Of a stretch of 46,808 nt of DNA, positions 31,876-39,407 are shown one piece after another (position 1 is the stretch's first letter; the number at the start of each line of letters is the position of its first letter). Both the position numbers and the translations under genes were made by a program. The stretch is from Clostridiales bacterium. Its GTDB lineage: Bacteria > Bacillota > Clostridia > Lachnospirales > Lachnospiraceae. The DNA is taken from positions 1-46,808 of the forward strand of contig JAGZJZ010000049.1 in the NCBI GenBank assembly GCA_018365455.1, written 5' to 3'. The notes beneath the pieces were generated by a model. That model worked only from the letters and a program-made list of their open reading frames with translations, searched no databases and was not told the origin of the DNA.

Positions 31876-32910
31876 TTATTGCGGTAAATAATCGTTGGAA
31901 AAACCCCAGCCTGCAGGAATTTCTGTCTCTACCAGTTTGTTTTCATTTAACCAGCCATAAAATGCATCCCATCTTGCCCCGTCGATATATCCCCAGCTTT
32001 TTGCGTCTGACTGATACTGATCCTTGAGATATTCCTGGCTCGCCTGAACTAATTTTGCATCCAGTTCCGGTGCTGCCCTGCAGAGAATATCCGCAGCTTC
32101 TGCCGGGTCCGATACAGCATCTTCATAGCCTTTTGCCAAGGCAGACATAAATGCTTTTGCCACATCCGGATTTTCTTTTAGGAAATCATTATTCGCTACG
32201 ATCACAGGGGTATAATAATCAAACACCGGATTGATATCCTTAAATGCAAAATAATCCGTCGGCAGATCATTTACCTCTGTGGCAATTCCACCCCAGGCAT
32301 AGTATACCCAGATCGCATCCACCTGTTTTGATTTCAGGGCAGTTACTTCATCGGTTACGGTGCTTGGAATCAGTTTTACTTTATCGAAATCGCCGCCATC
32401 CTGTGCAACTACATTCGCAATCATTGCTTTTTCAACCGGAAGATCCCAGGTCGCATAAACATGGTCTTCCATCCCTTTGGGTGTATCCATGCCTTCCCCT
32501 TTTCTGGAAATAATACCGGATGTATTATGCTGAATTACAGCTGCTACTGCCGTTACCGGAAGGGGATCTTCCCTTGCAAATGCAGGTGCCAGAGAGTCCT
32601 GGAAATCCACGCCAAACTGCGCTTTTCCTGATGCAACCAGCGCCGTGGCACCATCTTCCGGAGGCTGTACAATCTCAACTTCCAATCCTGCTTTGGCAAA
32701 ATATCCCTTATCCTGCGCAACATAAAGTCCGGTATGATTGGTATTCGGCGTCCAGTCCAGTACAAAGGTCAGCTTAGTCTTTTTGCCGTCTGTTTTTGCC
32801 GTATTCTCAGACTGAGCCGATTCGCTGCCGTCTGCCGCACTGCTTCCGCAGCCTGCAAGAGACATAGCCACAGCCAGGCTTAAAGCAACTGCTAATAATT
32901 TCTTTTTCAT
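31876..32910 (-). CDS. thiY: NMT1/THI5-like substrate-binding lipoprotein (thiamine pyrimidine precursor)
   Basis: 344 residues from ATG 32910, chosen because GAGGAG lies seven bases upstream and the signal peptide MKKKLLAVALSLAVAMSLAG ends in lipobox SLAGC. The reading from 32988 only adds an unlikely 26 residues. The mature part has the NMT1/THI5 signature: FVLDWTPNTNHTGLYVAQDK, GYFAKAGLEVEIVQPPEDG, and IWVYYAWGGI in the pyrimidine pocket. Family members (ThiY) bind formyl-aminopyrimidine or HMP salvage products. Regulated with the other three genes by the TPP riboswitch. Confidence 0.92.
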   Translation of the reverse strand: MKKKLLAVALSLAVAMSLAGCGSSAADGSESAQSENTAKTDGKKTKLTFVLDWTPNTNHTGLYVAQDKGYFAKAGLEVEIVQPPEDGATALVASGKAQFGVDFQDSLAPAFAREDPLPVTAVAAVIQHNTSGIISRKGEGMDTPKGMEDHVYATWDLPVEKAMIANVVAQDGGDFDKVKLIPSTVTDEVTALKSKQVDAIWVYYAWGGIATEVNDLPTDYFAFKDINPVFDYYTPVIVANNDFLKENPDVAKAFMSALAKGYEDAVSDPAEAADILCRAAPELDAKLVQASQEYLKDQYQSDAKSWGYIDGARWDAFYGWLNENKLVETEIPAGWGFSNDYLPQ

Positions 32911-32992
32911 TTGTATTCTCCTCGTCTTCACTGTTTCAAAAAAATTTATTGTTTTGAATCTATGTCTGCTATTTCTTATGAAATTCAAATTA

Positions 32993-33769
32993 CTATTTTA
33001 ATTGATCCCAGGGCATTATCTTTTTACGCAGAACTGTTACCAGCCACATCAGAACCAGACTAATTGCTGATATCAGAAAAATTACTGCAAACATTTTGTC
33101 AAAGGAATAGGCACTCCGCACCCTGGTCATATATACGCCAAGCCCCTGAAATCCCCCCAGCCATTCCGCTATCACTGCCCCTACTACAGAGTAGGAAACA
33201 GAGATTTTCAGGCTTGTAAAAAAATTTCCCAACGCTCCGGGAAGCTTCACATACCGGAATATCTGTCCCTGGCTTGCTCCCATAGACCGCATTAGATTCA
33301 TAGTATCCTTATCTGCCGCCCGAAAACCTTCCAGAAGTCCGACTGCAATCGGGAAAAACGTTACGATTACAATCAAAGTCACTTTTGGTGCAACATCATA
33401 TCCCATCCACAATACCAGAAGGGGTGCTATGGCAATTGTGGGAATCGTCTGGGTGATTACCATAATTGGATAAAATGCTTTATATACACCTTCAAAACGG
33501 TCCATCAATAAGGCAGCTAAAAATCCGGTTAAGATTCCAATCCCAAGTCCCAGAAAAGCTTCCACAAGGGTTGTCCCCAAGTGCATCATTAATAAGTTAA
33601 AATCACTTACAAATGCCCGGATTACTGCCATCGGTGACGGCAGCATAAAGGACGGCACCAGTTCAAACGAAGATGCCGCCTGCCACAGGATAAGTAAAAC
33701 CAGAATTGCACTGATACAGTACAGCTTACTGGTGATGCTTTGTAACTTTCTTTTCAATCGTAAGTACAT
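32993..33769 (-). CDS. thiX: ABC transporter permease (thiamine-pyrimidine uptake)
   Basis: 258 residues from ATG 33769, or 254 from TTG 33757; the AGGAG at 33770-33774 touches the ATG, so the TTG, 12 bases further on, may be the true start. The longer frame from 33835 has no ribosome site. About six helices, with the SsuC/TauC-type loop (RAADKDTMNLMRSMGASQGQ). The gene overlaps the end of the MTH1187 gene by 30-44 bases in another frame, so it is translationally coupled to it. Forms the channel for the lipoprotein and ATPase downstream. Confidence 0.9.
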   Translation of the reverse strand: MYLRLKRKLQSITSKLYCISAILVLLILWQAASSFELVPSFMLPSPMAVIRAFVSDFNLLMMHLGTTLVEAFLGLGIGILTGFLAALLMDRFEGVYKAFYPIMVITQTIPTIAIAPLLVLWMGYDVAPKVTLIVIVTFFPIAVGLLEGFRAADKDTMNLMRSMGASQGQIFRYVKLPGALGNFFTSLKISVSYSVVGAVIAEWLGGFQGLGVYMTRVRSAYSFDKMFAVIFLISAISLVLMWLVTVLRKKIMPWDQLK

Positions 33770-34037
33770 CTCCTTCCGGTTTATAGGAAACTTTAATATA
33801 TGCCGCAACAGACGGTGCACCCGCGCGGATCGCAATATGCTGGCACTCTTTTATAATATCCATCAATTCATCGTAATCACCCTCAATTGCAGTCTCAAAA
33901 GGTCCTACGTAATAATTTAAACCTGTACTTTTAATATACGCAATTACTTCATCTACAATACGGATTAATTCCTCATCATTTTTTGCTTTCGGTAATGTTT
34001 GAATCGCTACACTTGCATTCATCTTTCTTCTCTCCAT
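33726..34037 (-). CDS. MTH1187/YkoF-family thiamine-binding protein
   Basis: 103 residues, GGAGAG upstream. The ferredoxin-like fold pattern is clear: MNASVAIQTLPKAKNDEELI, YVGPFETAIEGDYDELMDII and PSVAAYIKVSYKPEGDVLTI. Members of this small cytoplasmic family are found in thiamine loci and some bind thiamine. It is the first gene after the TPP riboswitch, which supports a thiamine-related role. Its last 44 bases are also coding for the permease in another frame. Confidence 0.88.
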   Translation of the reverse strand: MERRKMNASVAIQTLPKAKNDEELIRIVDEVIAYIKSTGLNYYVGPFETAIEGDYDELMDIIKECQHIAIRAGAPSVAAYIKVSYKPEGDVLTIEKKVTKHHQ

Positions 34038-34060
34038 TTCTTATATGATTTTAAATAATA

Positions 34061-34086
34061 AAAACCCCATCTCACGATAGGGTTTT
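34061..34086 (-). terminator. Riboswitch expression-platform terminator
   Basis: AAAACCCCATC and GATAGGGTTTT pair with one wobble around a 4-base loop, with TATTATTTAAAA following on the minus strand. It lies between the TPP aptamer and the first gene, so ligand binding probably favours transcription termination. Confidence 0.85.
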
Positions 34087-34140
34087 ATCAATCAGCTGCA
34101 ATTTTATCTGTACTTAGCAAAAACTGCTCCATTGGTATAT

Positions 34141-34226
34141 TTCCCTACGCTGGTATGATCCAGATCAGGTTATGGGTCTAAACATTGGTGTAGTTTACTC
34201 TCAGCCGGGTTCTCCCGACTCCCCTA
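34141..34226 (-). promoter_or_regulatory. TPP riboswitch (THI element)
   Basis: On the minus strand it runs from GGGGAGTCGGGAGAACCCGG through CTGAGAG to ACCTGATCTGGATCATACCA and GCGTAGGGAA. The CTGAGA pyrimidine-binding loop and the CCTGATCTGGAT...ACCAGCGTAGGGA pyrophosphate arm are near-perfect matches to the known element. It senses thiamine pyrophosphate and shuts off the downstream uptake operon. Confidence 0.97.
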
Positions 34227-34251
34227 TTTCATGTTTATCCGGTACAATAGA

Positions 34252-34257
34252 ATTATA
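34252..34257 (-). promoter_or_regulatory. -10 box of the thiamine-uptake operon
   Basis: Perfect TATAAT on the minus strand, about 25 bases before the riboswitch, inside an inverted repeat GGTACA/TGTACC. The -35 is weak. Confidence 0.5.
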
Positions 34258-34276
34258 CTGTACCAGTTTCATTTCA

Positions 34277-34531
34277 TTATTTACTGCTTAAATATTTCTC
34301 GATATTGTTCATAGCTTCCTGCTCATCGCTGCCTTCTACGATGACATTAACATTTTCACCTGCAACCAGGCCCAAAGTCATCATACCCATTATACTTTTT
34401 GCATTCACTTTCTTGTCACCACATTCTACATGGATATCGCTCTCGTACTGGCTTGCCACCTGCACCAGAAGTGCTACCGGCCGTGCTTCCAATCCACTTG
34501 GAATCTGAATTGTGATAGGTTTTTTAATCAT
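34277..34531 (-). CDS. crh: HPr-like protein of Crh type (His15 replaced by Glu)
   Basis: 84 residues, the HPr size, with GGAGGAG upstream inside the end of whiA. The regulatory serine is present (Ser46 in NAKSIMGMM), as in substrates of HPr kinase. The phosphotransfer histidine at position 15 is glutamate: SGLEARPVALLVQ instead of SGIHARP. The codon is GAA. In Bacillus Crh the same residue is Gln, and crh likewise lies directly downstream of whiA (yvcL). So this protein cannot carry phosphate for sugar PTS and most likely serves catabolite control through Ser46 phosphorylation and CcpA. It overlaps whiA by eight bases. The symbol is given by analogy. Confidence 0.85.
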   Translation of the reverse strand: MIKKPITIQIPSGLEARPVALLVQVASQYESDIHVECGDKKVNAKSIMGMMTLGLVAGENVNVIVEGSDEQEAMNNIEKYLSSK

Positions 34532-35492
34532 AATGTTTCTCCTCCTTGTTCTCTCTTAGCTCATCCGCTAAATTGCTTAATTTTCTCAATCTATGATTTA
34601 CTCCTGATTTTCCAACTTGAGGTGTTAACAACATTCCCAATTCCTTTAGTGTCGCATCCGGCTGGGCCAACCGTAGTTCTGCCATTTCAGCCAATCCTTC
34701 AGATAAACTTTCAAATCCTGCCGTAGACTGAATATATTTTATATCTTCAATTTGTTTTACTGCTGCGCTGACTGTTTTATGAATATTAGCGGTTTCGCAA
34801 TTTACCTTCCGGTTCACCTCATTGCGCATGTCCTTCAAGATCCGGACATTCTCTAAATTCATAAGTGCCACATGTGCCTCCATGATATTCAATATATCGA
34901 CAATTTGTGCGCCTTCTTTAATATAGACAACATAATATTTCTTTCTGGCCACAATTTTTGCATCCAGTCCGAAACTATTTATAATCGCCTGCAGCTGTTC
35001 TGCCTTATGTATGGTCGTGCAGACAATTTCAAAATGATAAAACTTCTGCGGATCACTGATCGAACCTGCCGCCAAAAAAGCGCCTCTTATAAATGCCCTT
35101 TTACAGCATGTGTTCTGAATCACCATATTATTCACGATGGAAAGATTTTCTTCTACCTCCATATCCTTATTCAGGAGCTTGGCGGCCTTCAAAATCATAA
35201 GTGAATCTTCATGTCGTTTTACCAAAACTATATACACGCGGCTTTTTCTTACAGACATATTCTGCCTGATGGAAACCTCCGTCTCTATATTAAAGGTTTT
35301 TCTCAATAAAGTAAAGTACTTTCTTGCGACTGCGATATTTTCTGTCTGGATTCTGACACTGTATTTGTCTTTGCTGGAGATGGATATCCCGCCGCACATA
35401 CTAATAATGGCGGCAATTTCAGCAATCTGGCAATGTCTCGCGCTGCTAGACTGTCTTGATAATTCTTCTTTGACATCGCTTGAAAAAGACAT
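34524..35492 (-). CDS. whiA: DNA-binding protein WhiA
   Basis: 322 residues. The N-terminal and middle LAGLIDADG-like parts (CCKRAFIRGAFLAAGSISDP; YHFEIVCTTIHKAEQLQAII) and the C-terminal helix-turn-helix (RLAQPDATLKELGMLLTPQV, then GKSGVNHRLRKL) are all present. WhiA affects cell division and chromosome segregation in Firmicutes and sporulation in Streptomyces. Placed 11 bases after rapZ. The usual intervening gene yvcK (gluconeogenesis factor) of Bacillus is absent from this cluster. Confidence 0.96.
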   Translation of the reverse strand: MSFSSDVKEELSRQSSSARHCQIAEIAAIISMCGGISISSKDKYSVRIQTENIAVARKYFTLLRKTFNIETEVSIRQNMSVRKSRVYIVLVKRHEDSLMILKAAKLLNKDMEVEENLSIVNNMVIQNTCCKRAFIRGAFLAAGSISDPQKFYHFEIVCTTIHKAEQLQAIINSFGLDAKIVARKKYYVVYIKEGAQIVDILNIMEAHVALMNLENVRILKDMRNEVNRKVNCETANIHKTVSAAVKQIEDIKYIQSTAGFESLSEGLAEMAELRLAQPDATLKELGMLLTPQVGKSGVNHRLRKLSNLADELRENKEEKHYD

Positions 35493-35503
35493 AACACACC
35501 TTC

Positions 35504-36361
35504 TTATCTATTAATATCCCTGTGTTCAATTTTCAGTCCGTATTCATCCTTGGGACCAAGGGTCTCGAACAGTCTGTTTGCCAATGTAACGGAACGGTGC
35601 TTCCCTCCCGTGCATCCGATGCTGATGACCAACTGATTTTTTCCTTCTATTATATAGTTTGGAATGAGAAATCCCACCATATCAGTCAGTTTTTTTAAAA
35701 ATTCATGTGCTATGTCATAACCCATAACATAATCCTGCACTTCCCTGTCATTTCCGGTCTTGTGCTTTAATTCATCAATATAGAAGGGATTTGGCAGGAA
35801 CCGTACATCAAATACCAGATCAGAATCACTGGGTATCCCATATTTAAAACCAAAGGATAAGATTGTAATCATAATATTTTTAAATTCCTGGTTCTGCACA
35901 AATATTTTATCCAATTCCAGCTTCAGTTCCCTGGTCAGCAGCTGGCTGGTATCCAGGATATAATCGGCATGCTGTTTTAAAAATACCAGTTGTTCCCGCT
36001 CAGCGGCAATCCCTTTATCTATTCTGCCATTTTTTGCAAGTGGGTGGGCTCTTCTGGTTTCCTTGTATCGCTTCACAAGAACTGCATCTGCCGCATCCAG
36101 GAAGAGGATCTCATAATGAAAGCCTTCTATCACCATTGACTCCAATACATGTTCCAGTTCCTTTAATGCCCGGCCATTCCGCACATCCACGCCCATTGCC
36201 ACTTTGCTGATTTCGTTTCCCGGAGTGCAGGCCAGTTCTGCAAATTTACGCAAGAGCTGAATCGGAAGATTATCTACACAAAAATAACCAGCATCCTCCA
36301 GCATCTTCAGTGCCGTACTCTTACCCGCCCCGGACATTCCCGTAACAATAACGAATCTCAT
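35504..36361 (-). CDS. rapZ: RNase adapter / nucleotide-binding protein RapZ (YvcJ)
   Basis: 285 residues. N-terminal P-loop VTGMSGAGKSTALKMLED followed by GYFCVDNLP, and the C-terminal conserved LVISIGCTGGKHRSVTLANR. In E. coli RapZ guides RNase E to the glmZ small RNA; the Firmicute homologue YvcJ is a nucleotide-hydrolysing protein linked to competence and wall sugar metabolism. Two bases after murB, so the genes are co-transcribed. Confidence 0.96.
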   Translation of the reverse strand: MRFVIVTGMSGAGKSTALKMLEDAGYFCVDNLPIQLLRKFAELACTPGNEISKVAMGVDVRNGRALKELEHVLESMVIEGFHYEILFLDAADAVLVKRYKETRRAHPLAKNGRIDKGIAAEREQLVFLKQHADYILDTSQLLTRELKLELDKIFVQNQEFKNIMITILSFGFKYGIPSDSDLVFDVRFLPNPFYIDELKHKTGNDREVQDYVMGYDIAHEFLKKLTDMVGFLIPNYIIEGKNQLVISIGCTGGKHRSVTLANRLFETLGPKDEYGLKIEHRDINR

Positions 36362-36363
36362 CC

Positions 36364-37275
36364 TTAGAATTCTCCTAATCTCTTCACTTCCGGCTCTAAT
36401 GTCACACCGAACTGTTCTTTCACACGTCCGGTAACTTCATCCATCAGTGCCACAATGTCTCTGGCAGAAGCATCCCCTTTATTAATCACAAATCCACAAT
36501 GCTTTTCGGAAACCTGGGCATCTCCAACGGAGAATCCTTTAAGTCCCGCATCCATAATCAGCTTTCCGGCAAAATACCCTTCCGGCCGTTTAAACGTACT
36601 GCCGGCGCTGGGATATTCCAGAGGCTGTTTTGAAACTCTTTTATTTTTTAACTCTTCCATAAGGTCTCGGATTTCATCCGGATTTCCTTTTTTTAATCCG
36701 AGTCTTACTTCCAGCACAATATCGTTCTGTCTGGCTACCAGACTGGTCCGGTACCCTAACTGAAGTTCCTGGTTGGACAGCTTTATAATTCTGCCTTCCT
36801 GGGTCATAACCGTAGCAGAAAGAATTACGTCTTTCATCTCACCGCCATAGGCACCTGCGTTCATCACTACGGCACCGCCGATTGTTCCCGGAATTCCCGA
36901 TGCAAATTCAAACCCAGTCAGTTCCGCATGCAGGGCTTTCTTAGCCACTTTTGACAACAGTGCCCCAGCCTTTGCCGTTATCTGAGTTCCTTCTATTATA
37001 ATATCACTGTAGTTCTTAAATATTTGAATAATGACACCGCGATAACCATTGTCGCCTACTAAAAGATTACTGCCGTTCCCTAAGACATAAAACGGTTCTT
37101 CGGCGTTCTTACACACCTGTACCACACGTCCAATTTCATCTTTGGAATGAGGCAGCACATAAAAGTCCGCCGGACCTCCAATTCGGAATGTGGTATGTTT
37201 CTTCATTTCTTCATTTACATGTACATTGTCACTTCCAACAATCTCACACAACTGATTATACAAATCCTGATTCAC
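36364..37275 (-). CDS. murB: UDP-N-acetylenolpyruvoylglucosamine reductase
   Basis: 303 residues, GTG start at 37275 with GGGG seven bases before. FAD-binding part: TTFRIGGPADFYVLP, YVLGNGSNLLV and SGIPGTIGGAVVMNAGAYGG. Catalytic part: EYPSAGSTFKRPEGYFAGKL (the serine proton donor) and EKHCGFVINKGDASARDIV. It makes UDP-MurNAc, the second committed step of peptidoglycan synthesis, using NADPH. First gene of murB-rapZ-whiA-crh. Confidence 0.97.
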   Translation of the reverse strand: MNQDLYNQLCEIVGSDNVHVNEEMKKHTTFRIGGPADFYVLPHSKDEIGRVVQVCKNAEEPFYVLGNGSNLLVGDNGYRGVIIQIFKNYSDIIIEGTQITAKAGALLSKVAKKALHAELTGFEFASGIPGTIGGAVVMNAGAYGGEMKDVILSATVMTQEGRIIKLSNQELQLGYRTSLVARQNDIVLEVRLGLKKGNPDEIRDLMEELKNKRVSKQPLEYPSAGSTFKRPEGYFAGKLIMDAGLKGFSVGDAQVSEKHCGFVINKGDASARDIVALMDEVTGRVKEQFGVTLEPEVKRLGEF

Positions 37276-37425
37276 TTTTTACCCCTAATCTGTTTTTATA
37301 TCCAGTACCATATATACCCTTAAACCGGAAAAATAGACCAGCAATTTGACCGGCTATCCGGTATTGTTGTACCGATTTATAAAAGTCATTTTATTTGGCC
37401 TGTACTTTACTCCCTATAATACAAT

Positions 37426-37453
37426 AAAGAGGGCTTTATTTCAAGCCCTCTTT
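37426..37453. terminator. Intrinsic terminator, probably bidirectional
   Basis: AAAGAGGGCTT and AAGCCCTCTTT form a perfect 11-bp stem with a 6-base loop and T/A runs on both sides. It lies between the small orphan ORF and murB. The remainder of 37276-37590 shows no gene; the murB promoter must lie in it, but no clear hexamers were found. Confidence 0.8.
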
Positions 37454-37590
37454 TTGATGGATTTCTCTTACTATGGGATTTATGTAAAAATATATTCTAT
37501 TTTTTAACAGATTTCATAGGTCATATAGATACAATAAAAACAATCCATAAACACTAAGTAATATGTCGGAAATTTATCTGACTATTTTTA

Positions 37591-37899
37591 TTAATAAATT
37601 TTATAGTCTCCGTAACCGTTAAAATCCAGTATGGTTGGTTTGCTCCAATTTCCGGCACTGTCCCGTAATTTTATAATATAACGTGACCCGATACCAAAGC
37701 TTCTGTTGTCATAAATAAAAGCTCTTTTACTTTTTACTTTTCCCACTATACTTTCTTCATCCTTCACCTTTTGGGGATCATAAGAAGGATTAATGACAGC
37801 ATCTTCTACAATGGAAACAAAACATCCCTTCTCCCCTTTGATCTGTAATTTCTGATCAGCAGTAAATCTCACTACCAACGGACGCCAGCCAATAGCCAT
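37591..37899 (-). CDS. Small orphan ORF, likely C-terminal fragment of a larger protein
   Basis: 102 residues. The C-terminus RYIIKLRDSAGNWSKPTILD resembles the last strand of Ig/Fn3-like surface domains. No signal peptide, membrane segment or clear family was recognised. No ribosome site precedes ATG 37899, and the start codon lies within one arm of a 15-bp inverted repeat (37887-37933). The open frame extends five codons upstream (WSKSG) to a stop. It may be the tail of a deleted gene, or an untranslated ORF. Confidence 0.4.
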   Translation of the reverse strand: MAIGWRPLVVRFTADQKLQIKGEKGCFVSIVEDAVINPSYDPQKVKDEESIVGKVKSKRAFIYDNRSFGIGSRYIIKLRDSAGNWSKPTILDFNGYGDYKIY

Positions 37900-37933
37900 T
37901 CCTGACTTGCTCCATCAAGAATAGCTATTGGCT
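37887..37933 (-). repeat. 15-bp inverted repeat covering the orphan ORF start
   Basis: AGCCAATAGCCATTC and GAATAGCTATTGGCT pair fully if one G-U wobble is allowed, around a 17-base loop. It begins about 20 bases past the aminotransferase stop and has no T-run. As RNA it would bury the ORF's start codon. Confidence 0.6.
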
Positions 37934-37953
37934 CAAAACTTAATACTTCATAT

Positions 37954-39147
37954 TTAGTAGTTCCTGTTATCGCTTTTTACTTCTAAGATCCCACTAACCT
38001 TTATACTCTCCACAATCTCCTCTATCCGCTCCACATTCTCCACCAGAGCAAATCTCACATAACCTTCCCCCAAAGTACCAAAGCTGCTGCCCGGTACACA
38101 GATAACACCGGATCTTTCCATCAGTTCCATAACAAACTGATTGGAATCGCTATATCCCTCCGGCAATGCCGCCCATACAAACATGGTTCCCTCGCTGTCC
38201 GGTACATTCCATCCGATGCTGCGAAGTCCACCGCAAAGTGCCTGATTCCTTCTTTCATATTCCCTGCACTGCTCTTCCACCATCTCAAACGGTCCGTTTA
38301 ATGCCGCCACTGCTCCATATTGCACAGGTAGAAATACGCCGTAATCGATCTGGGTTCTGACTGCTCGGAATTTCTCGATAATCTTTTTATTTCCAATGGC
38401 AAAAGACATTCTGGCACCGGTATAGTTAAAGGATTTTGACAGGGAGTAAAATTCAACGCCTACTTCCTTTGCCCCGTCGAACTGCAAAAAGGAGCCCCCT
38501 TTTCTGCCTCCATAGATAATATCGGAATATGCATTGTCATGTAAGATCACAATCTCATACTTTTTGGCAAATGCAATCAGCTCTTCATAGAAACTGTCCG
38601 GTGCCACAGCGCAGACCGGGTTTGCCGGATAACTAACTACCATGAATTTTGCAGCTCTTGCTGTTTCTTCCGGGATTTCATTCAGGCGGGGCAAAAAGTG
38701 GTGTTCTTTATATAAGGGATATTGAACGGTCTTTGCATCGCAGAGGGATGGACCAATATTAAAAATAGGATACCCGGGATTTGGCACAAGCACCACATCC
38801 TGCGGGTTGCACAGAGTCCAGGCAAAATGTGCCATCCCCTCCTGGGAGCCATTCATTGACATGATCTCTTCTGCATCCAGTGCAACCTGGAATCTCTTTT
38901 GATAAAAGTCCTGTACAGCCTGTATGAGCGGTGGAATGTCCACCAGGGCATATTTGTAGTTACCCGGATCTTTTGCAGCCTCAGATACGGCTTCTACGAT
39001 GTGTGGAGCGGTTTTAAAATCCGGTGTACCTACCGAAAGATTATAGATTTTCTTTCCCTGATTGATTAACGCTTCCTTTTTTTCATTGAGCACGGCAAAT
39101 ATTCCTGCTTCAAACATATCTGCTTTGTTGGAAAATGTAATATTCAT
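37954..39147 (-). CDS. PLP-dependent aminotransferase, class I/II (DapL/AspC-like)
   Basis: 397 residues from ATG 39147 (MNITFSNKADMFEAGIFAVL), preceded by AAAGAGGG; the frame also allows 39180. Fold-type I signatures: LSVGTPDF, VLVPNPGYPIFNIGP, SYPANPVCAVAP (substrate carboxylate region), ILHDNAYSDIIY (cofactor Asp and Tyr) and FYSLSKSFNYTGARMSFAIG with the Schiff-base lysine. The closest general types are aspartate, LL-diaminopimelate and related clostridial aminotransferases. The substrate cannot be fixed. Apparently monocistronic. Confidence 0.9.
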   Translation of the reverse strand: MNITFSNKADMFEAGIFAVLNEKKEALINQGKKIYNLSVGTPDFKTAPHIVEAVSEAAKDPGNYKYALVDIPPLIQAVQDFYQKRFQVALDAEEIMSMNGSQEGMAHFAWTLCNPQDVVLVPNPGYPIFNIGPSLCDAKTVQYPLYKEHHFLPRLNEIPEETARAAKFMVVSYPANPVCAVAPDSFYEELIAFAKKYEIVILHDNAYSDIIYGGRKGGSFLQFDGAKEVGVEFYSLSKSFNYTGARMSFAIGNKKIIEKFRAVRTQIDYGVFLPVQYGAVAALNGPFEMVEEQCREYERRNQALCGGLRSIGWNVPDSEGTMFVWAALPEGYSDSNQFVMELMERSGVICVPGSSFGTLGEGYVRFALVENVERIEEIVESIKVSGILEVKSDNRNY

Positions 39148-39248
39148 AACGTGATTTACCCTCTTTCTCTGATGTATCAAATGTATTTATCTAACTTCTT
39201 CTCTTTCTTTTAGTTTCATCGCCGTCTGCCGGAAATTTTTATAAATTT

Positions 39249-39291
39249 ATGGTTCAAATACACAGCTGAATCTCCTGTATATTTGAACCAT
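39249..39291 (-). terminator. Terminator-like inverted repeat after the YfhO fusion gene
   Basis: ATGGTTCAAATA and TATTTGAACCAT are a perfect 12-bp pair with a 19-base loop. The minus strand continues AAATTTATAAAAATTTCC, AT-rich but without a clean T-run. It lies between the YfhO and aminotransferase genes. Confidence 0.5.
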
Positions 39292-39317
39292 ATTTGAAAT
39301 GTATCGTATAAAACTCC

Positions 39318-39345
39318 AGAGCGTATTTTAAATTGCTTTCTCGCC
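39318..39345 (+). repeat. Left-end remnant of the AGAGCG dispersed repeat
   Basis: AGAGCGTATTTTAAATTGCT, followed by TTCT, matches the left end of the long copies (AGAGCGTGTTTTAAAATTGC) with two differences, then decays. It lies 60 bases after the YfhO fusion gene. Confidence 0.55.
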
Positions 39346-39407
39346 TGTCCAATTTTTACAGGCTTATTGCTTTTCATATACTCAGATTCATCTGCTGACG
39401 CATAATC

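Noticed and set aside
34277..34531. Canonical phosphocarrier HPr of the sugar PTS
   Set aside because: The required His15 is Glu, and the gene neighbourhood is that of crh.
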